64,000 nucleotides of DNA, from contig CAKSFQ010000001.1 in NCBI GenBank assembly GCA_934454115.1, positions 1 to 64,000 of the forward strand, written 5' to 3'. A program made the translations under genes and the position numbers. Positions 61,201-64,000 of this stretch are shown here, in pieces (the stretch's first letter is position 1; every line of letters begins with the position of its first letter). Below the pieces are notes generated by a model. The model was not told the origin of the DNA and ran no database searches. It saw nothing but the letters and a program-made list of their open reading frames with translations. Source of the stretch: an uncultured Clostridia bacterium. Lineage in GTDB: Bacteria > Bacillota > Clostridia > Monoglobales > Monoglobaceae.

Positions 61201-61805
61201 CGCACTCGGCTGCAATAAGTTTTTCCCCCTTCGATAAAAGCCTTTGATTTTACTGCCGCTTCATTCCATCCTGGTGTCAAAAACTTTAAGACATTATTTC
61301 CATCCTGGTTCACAATAGAAATATCACGAGTGGTATCACCACCAAACCCCGAAATAAAGTACGGATCAGAGAGATCTTGGTTCGAAATCTGCCGGTAAGA
61401 CGGCGCATCCTTCGTCAGGGAAAACGTTACTTTCTTCTCTTCCATAGAAGCGCCGGATTTTGCCTTAATACCCTCTTTAAACGTTACGGTATATTTTTCT
61501 CCTAAGACGAGCAAATCTCTGTTAAAAAATATCGTTGCAGTGTTTTCGCCGGTTGCCATGACTGAACTGAAAATACCGCCGGAAACAGAAATTGATGTCA
61601 TGCTCAGCGTTGATGCATCAACCGCCTCCGAAAAAGTAACATCCATTTTCAGATTAACCGGAGAAATATTTTTTGCTCCGTCATAAGGGGTAACCGCAGT
61701 TACCGAAAACGTCCTGACAGGCGACTCATCTTCCGCAAAGGAAGAAATCTGTATCACCGTGATAAGCACAGCAAGAAATATTGCCAATAATCTTTTTAAT
61801 TTCAT
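58281..61805 (-). CDS. Giant secreted SLH protein with Ig-like and carbohydrate-binding-like domains
   Basis: A 1174-aa surface protein. Signal peptide (LAIFLAVLITVIQISSFA, cut near residue 25). Residues about 30-135 form a Big_5-type Ig-like domain (VTAVTPYDGAKNISP, VTFSEAVDAST). About 145-285 is a CBM4_9-like beta sandwich ending TITYIDDWYFYE. About 300-470 holds three weak SLH repeats. The last 700 residues are beta-rich with no domain I can name. ATG 61805 sits 1 nt after the previous stop, its GGAGGT RBS lying in that gene. The terminator at 58236 follows. Confidence 0.85.
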   Translation of the reverse strand: MKLKRLLAIFLAVLITVIQISSFAEDESPVRTFSVTAVTPYDGAKNISPVNLKMDVTFSEAVDASTLSMTSISVSGGIFSSVMATGENTATIFFNRDLLVLGEKYTVTFKEGIKAKSGASMEEKKVTFSLTKDAPSYRQISNQDLSDPYFISGFGGDTTRDISIVNQDGNNVLKFLTPGWNEAAVKSKAFIEGGKTYCSRVRVKTETTQPIWLALFYNVPNNAHNYHDMARVEIPAGQWTTIENTWTIEDNAEVDGQVDVMVAVKNPGTITYIDDWYFYEQGNDVDQPKEEAGGGTAGRTYLSQSNTAMDRAKALGVIAAGASEKATFSRYDFAKTLLNIVGVGSNTVSGDTRFLDVSEEQSGVVNAVTGIGLMNGCSDTAFEPDSVVTVDQAIKMMVSVMGWSAVAEDQGGYPYGYRSVAATLGLLQGLSSDGESPLNCADFAAIFDHALDADVLSAKVYRHSVDDYERVRGESFLETFFDCERGRGKIEGTESTYLYQESDLKSGQVCINGKIYQCDVDLDPYLGYGVTYYYQKSDDSIYDEIIYIGGLEDGNRVVNIQTFDDKVTYLENQYSVSTADSRKEKVYSLTRDKDVVYNGRYLGSYQDTEETFVPSYGTIKLVDSGNGFDSVIITDIQTMMVSGVDYNKQVIYGQEGDAAIDLSDCDEPLIVDNEETPYKMKDIVKGTVVSAIVSKDHKMAKLYISNRTIAGPLCEVRKHDLNADLVIGDRFYGGNVRETYGSVNEYFKADQIALGTLGTFHLDYRGKVAGFVIGSAIDGVGYLVDAKSTSSGFDSTVEFKIYDSSDKLVYLSGADRIKIDNTTVKKASEALSLLKKGTTEVVSQLILYKTDADGKVVSIDTAYNKQPGVAADYRTLTPPAGEDSNSFRISFSCILPTTNDAGTLVTSDRTIVCNPNVRTFENKVLLKENPTIFIVPRDAKSAENEMFIMSGSAWDIGDGNASKIESYNTTGDSLYADYLVVYADPGAYGTTWMDEYKYGLVTDRRSIIKNDTITEEIILEDGSSRYTDNPALLNGVSVGDYIKFCQDKHKYLTRAAVVLFDADQRTVSGGNPSAGWNEYNRMMYAGVYERTDSIFKLVPSSNQPNVDFSEQNLLLKGELINGLGAKTFIYDTEHKTVIGGSQKEILGYKDAGNGYSNILVVFEKSIVRLVMIIE

Positions 61806-61806
61806 A

Positions 61807-64000
61807 CTATTTATTACCTCCGGTTTCATTACGATTGCATACATCTAAAAATCTGTCAAACACGACTGCCGCCTGTGCTCTTGTTGTAATCCCCTTTGGA
61901 TCAAATTTTCCGTCGCCAACGCCCCGAATCATGCCCATTTGATTTAAAACAGACACGGCGTCTTTTGCATAATCGGAAATATCGCTCTCATCCGTGAACA
62001 AAACATTGCCGGATTCGATTTCAATGCCGGCGCTTTGAAGCATTCTAAGCAGGATCACTGCCATATCCTCGCGGGTGATGGACATATCACCGCCGAAACG
62101 CCGATCGCCGATTCCGTGAATCAGTTCTTTTTGATAAGCGCTGGCAACATAAGGATAGCTCCAGTCATTTGTGCTGAGATCCACAAAATCTACCGATGCA
62201 TTTTCAACGCTTCCGCCGTTTACCATCACTGCGATCTTTGCAAATTCCGCACGGGTCAGAGTGTCATTCGGTGCAAAACGCCGATTGCCTTTTCCGTTGA
62301 TGATTCCCATATGATAGAGTTTTAAGATGCTGTCTTTTGCCCATAATGCCTCAGCAAGATCAACAAATGCTTCTTGACTTTGCGGCTCATTGCCGTAGAA
62401 CATTGGATTGCTTGCGCTGCCGCTTGTACCGCCGCCGCCCGATCCGGAATTAACTCTTCCACCGCCGCTGCTTCCTCCTCCGTTTCCTCCGGAAGTAGAA
62501 TCGCTGGTGGTATTGATCACATTTATCAACGCCGCCTTAATATCAGCAAGGCTCTTTGGGGTAATCCCCTGCAATTTTTTGTAGTATGCAGCCGGATTTG
62601 TCTTGGCGTCTATCGTATCGAGCAAAGCCGAAATCGAGTTGGAATCCTTAAAATTGTCTTTGGCAAGCTTTAACAGTTTTTCAATTCCTTCTGCGCCGCG
62701 CAGCGTATCAAACGGCTTACAGATTACCTGAGTAATCAGCTCTGCATAAAGTTTCTCATAAGACTGATCCTTGTTTGTCATTGCGTAATTTACAATCCCG
62801 GCTCTGGATGCACTGTTTGTAAGCGCCGTGTCAGTGAAGATTGCTGCGGTTCCCTCATTCAAAACGGAAACAATCATGGTCTCAATCACGCTCACATCGG
62901 TAACATGGTTGAGAATCAGCGAAAACGCACATGCGTTCATTGCATCGGTCAATGCACTTAAGTCTGCAACCCGGCTGCCGTTTGCCATAGCGGTATAAAA
63001 GGCCATCTTTTGCTGCGGCAGCTGATTTAAGATGTAATCGTAGGTTTCGATCGCATCCATTTCCGAATAAACGCTCTCGATCGCTGTTTTCATCGCATCC
63101 GGATTCCCCAGTGCAGCGTTTACCATCTGTACCAGTTCCGAAATAGTAACCGTAGTAAAACGGAACACATAGGGTTCTGTCTTTTGACCGTTGATGGTCA
63201 TAACCCTGTCCGGAACAGTGACAGTGTACTGAGTGCCCTTTTGCATCTTCGATCCATCCAGGGTCACAATACACTTTTTAATATCTTTCGCATCCGGAAT
63301 CACCTTTGCCCCGGCGTCCGGCGTTACCGTGATATTGCCAAGCGTTGCCGGTTCCATGGGCGAATCAAACGTAATGCTGATGGCAGCGTTGGTACAGGGG
63401 ATAGCAGTCTGCCCATCCGCCGGCGTGGTCGAAACCACCTTTGCAGCCGTATCCTTTACTGTTACCGTTGTAAAGGTAATGGCGGCGCTGCCCGTCAGCG
63501 CTCTGCCCTTAAAATCCTTTACTCCGCTAAGGTTTAGCGTATACCTCGTGTTCGGATCAAGATTTCCGAGCCGAACCGTGCAGCGCAACGCGTCGTTTGC
63601 ATCAAACAACACCTTTTCGATCTTATTGTTCGGTGTCATTGTGATTCCGCGAAGCAGTGTATCAAACCGAACCGGTGCATCAAATTCCAGATCAACAGAC
63701 GGTGAAATCGTGGATACCTCTGTCGCGCCGTTTTCAATCCCGGAGAAGCGCAGCTGCGGCGTGCGATCCGGCGCAAGACTGACATCGTATATGCTCCAGT
63801 CGTCAATATACATCACCTTTTGGCCGATCGAACGAATCGAGATTTCCTCCGGCATATTGGGCGATATTACGGTAAACTCTTCGGAAAGATAATACCATTC
63901 ATTCGCATTTAACTGATGCTTTCTGGTATCCCAGTTGTCACCGCCGCACCAAAACGCCATGGCAACCTCCTGCGCCTCCTCCGTCTTTACCCATGCCGAC
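61807..64000 (-). CDS. Secreted SLH protein, partial (5' end outside window)
   Basis: At least 730 aa; the frame is open through the window edge at 64000, so the start is not seen. Order from the visible N side: carbohydrate-binding-like segment ending MYIDDWSIYDVSL, two Big_5 Ig-like domains (RFSGIENGATEVS..., KVVSTTPADGQTAIP...), a helical region with FIVAR-like repeats, a Ser/Gly linker (NSGSGGGGTSGSAS), then three clear SLH repeats (FAPNDTLTRAEFAK, FGGDMSITREDMAV, FDPKGITTRAQAAV). It precedes and is coupled to the second SLH protein. Confidence 0.88.
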   Translation of the reverse strand, partial: SAWVKTEEAQEVAMAFWCGGDNWDTRKHQLNANEWYYLSEEFTVISPNMPEEISIRSIGQKVMYIDDWSIYDVSLAPDRTPQLRFSGIENGATEVSTISPSVDLEFDAPVRFDTLLRGITMTPNNKIEKVLFDANDALRCTVRLGNLDPNTRYTLNLSGVKDFKGRALTGSAAITFTTVTVKDTAAKVVSTTPADGQTAIPCTNAAISITFDSPMEPATLGNITVTPDAGAKVIPDAKDIKKCIVTLDGSKMQKGTQYTVTVPDRVMTINGQKTEPYVFRFTTVTISELVQMVNAALGNPDAMKTAIESVYSEMDAIETYDYILNQLPQQKMAFYTAMANGSRVADLSALTDAMNACAFSLILNHVTDVSVIETMIVSVLNEGTAAIFTDTALTNSASRAGIVNYAMTNKDQSYEKLYAELITQVICKPFDTLRGAEGIEKLLKLAKDNFKDSNSISALLDTIDAKTNPAAYYKKLQGITPKSLADIKAALINVINTTSDSTSGGNGGGSSGGGRVNSGSGGGGTSGSASNPMFYGNEPQSQEAFVDLAEALWAKDSILKLYHMGIINGKGNRRFAPNDTLTRAEFAKIAVMVNGGSVENASVDFVDLSTNDWSYPYVASAYQKELIHGIGDRRFGGDMSITREDMAVILLRMLQSAGIEIESGNVLFTDESDISDYAKDAVSVLNQMGMIRGVGDGKFDPKGITTRAQAAVVFDRFLDVCNRNETGGNK

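Overview
The window reads as chromosome of an anaerobic, endospore-forming Clostridia-type Firmicute of moderate GC. The evidence is spo0A, spoIIM, cotJABC and a ytxC-like gene for sporulation; hybrid cluster protein, indolepyruvate:ferredoxin oxidoreductase and HemW for anaerobic metabolism; S-layer homology (SLH) surface proteins; strong AGGAGG ribosome binding sites with frequent TTG/GTG starts; and tRNA genes with encoded CCA. No species is claimed.

Layout. 1-850: a tRNA-Ser(CGA) gene followed by two degenerate copies of its 5' half and duplicated 23-bp repeats, probably scars of integration. 847-2418 (-): hcp. 2635-12921 (+): a peptide and amino-acid catabolic block made of three tandem M42 peptidase-family genes (the last two catalytically degenerate), a sodium:solute symporter, phenylacetate-CoA ligase, iorA, iorB, a tandem ACT-domain protein, a PLP-dependent gamma-lyase-like enzyme and a 60-aa Cys-rich protein. 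A 275-bp MITE flanked by TA lies between iorB and the ACT gene and has rewritten the end of iorB. 13190-24662: an SLH-anchored GHL10 glycosidase, a very large GT-C/PMT glycosyltransferase fusion, purD, an unusual xerD-like gene, spoIIM, and a divergent AraC / oxidoreductase / TIM-barrel module. 24895-32788: DUF1846 protein, cotJABC, an EamA transporter, a lysine riboswitch controlling an NhaC-type transporter, a double OB-fold SSB-like protein and a polysaccharide deacetylase. 32916-38558: smc, ftsY and spo0A. 38650-44263: a second AraC / TIM-barrel / oxidoreductase module, tRNA-Leu, a GH130 phosphorylase and a HAD phosphatase. 44438-53994: housekeeping genes lepA, hemW, HPr and uvrC, mixed with an M20 amidohydrolase, a lipoprotein, membrane proteins, a 57-aa Cys protein and ytxC. 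54184-64000: xerC, a GH37-GH31 glycosidase operon and two tandem giant SLH surface proteins, the second truncated by the window end.

How the parts fit. The 2.6-12.9 kb block would cleave peptides, import a substrate, oxidise aryl-pyruvates to aryl-CoA with reduction of ferredoxin, and interconvert aryl acids and their CoA esters; the ACT protein is a likely amino-acid sensor. The two AraC modules and the GH130, GH31 and GH37 genes point to use of plant or host glycosides. The most notable sequence-level signals are the MITE insertion with a reconstructable empty site, related fragments at other gene ends, tRNA 5'-half scars, degenerate M42 paralogs, loss of the usual active-site lysine in one Xer recombinase, and the double GT-C fusion.
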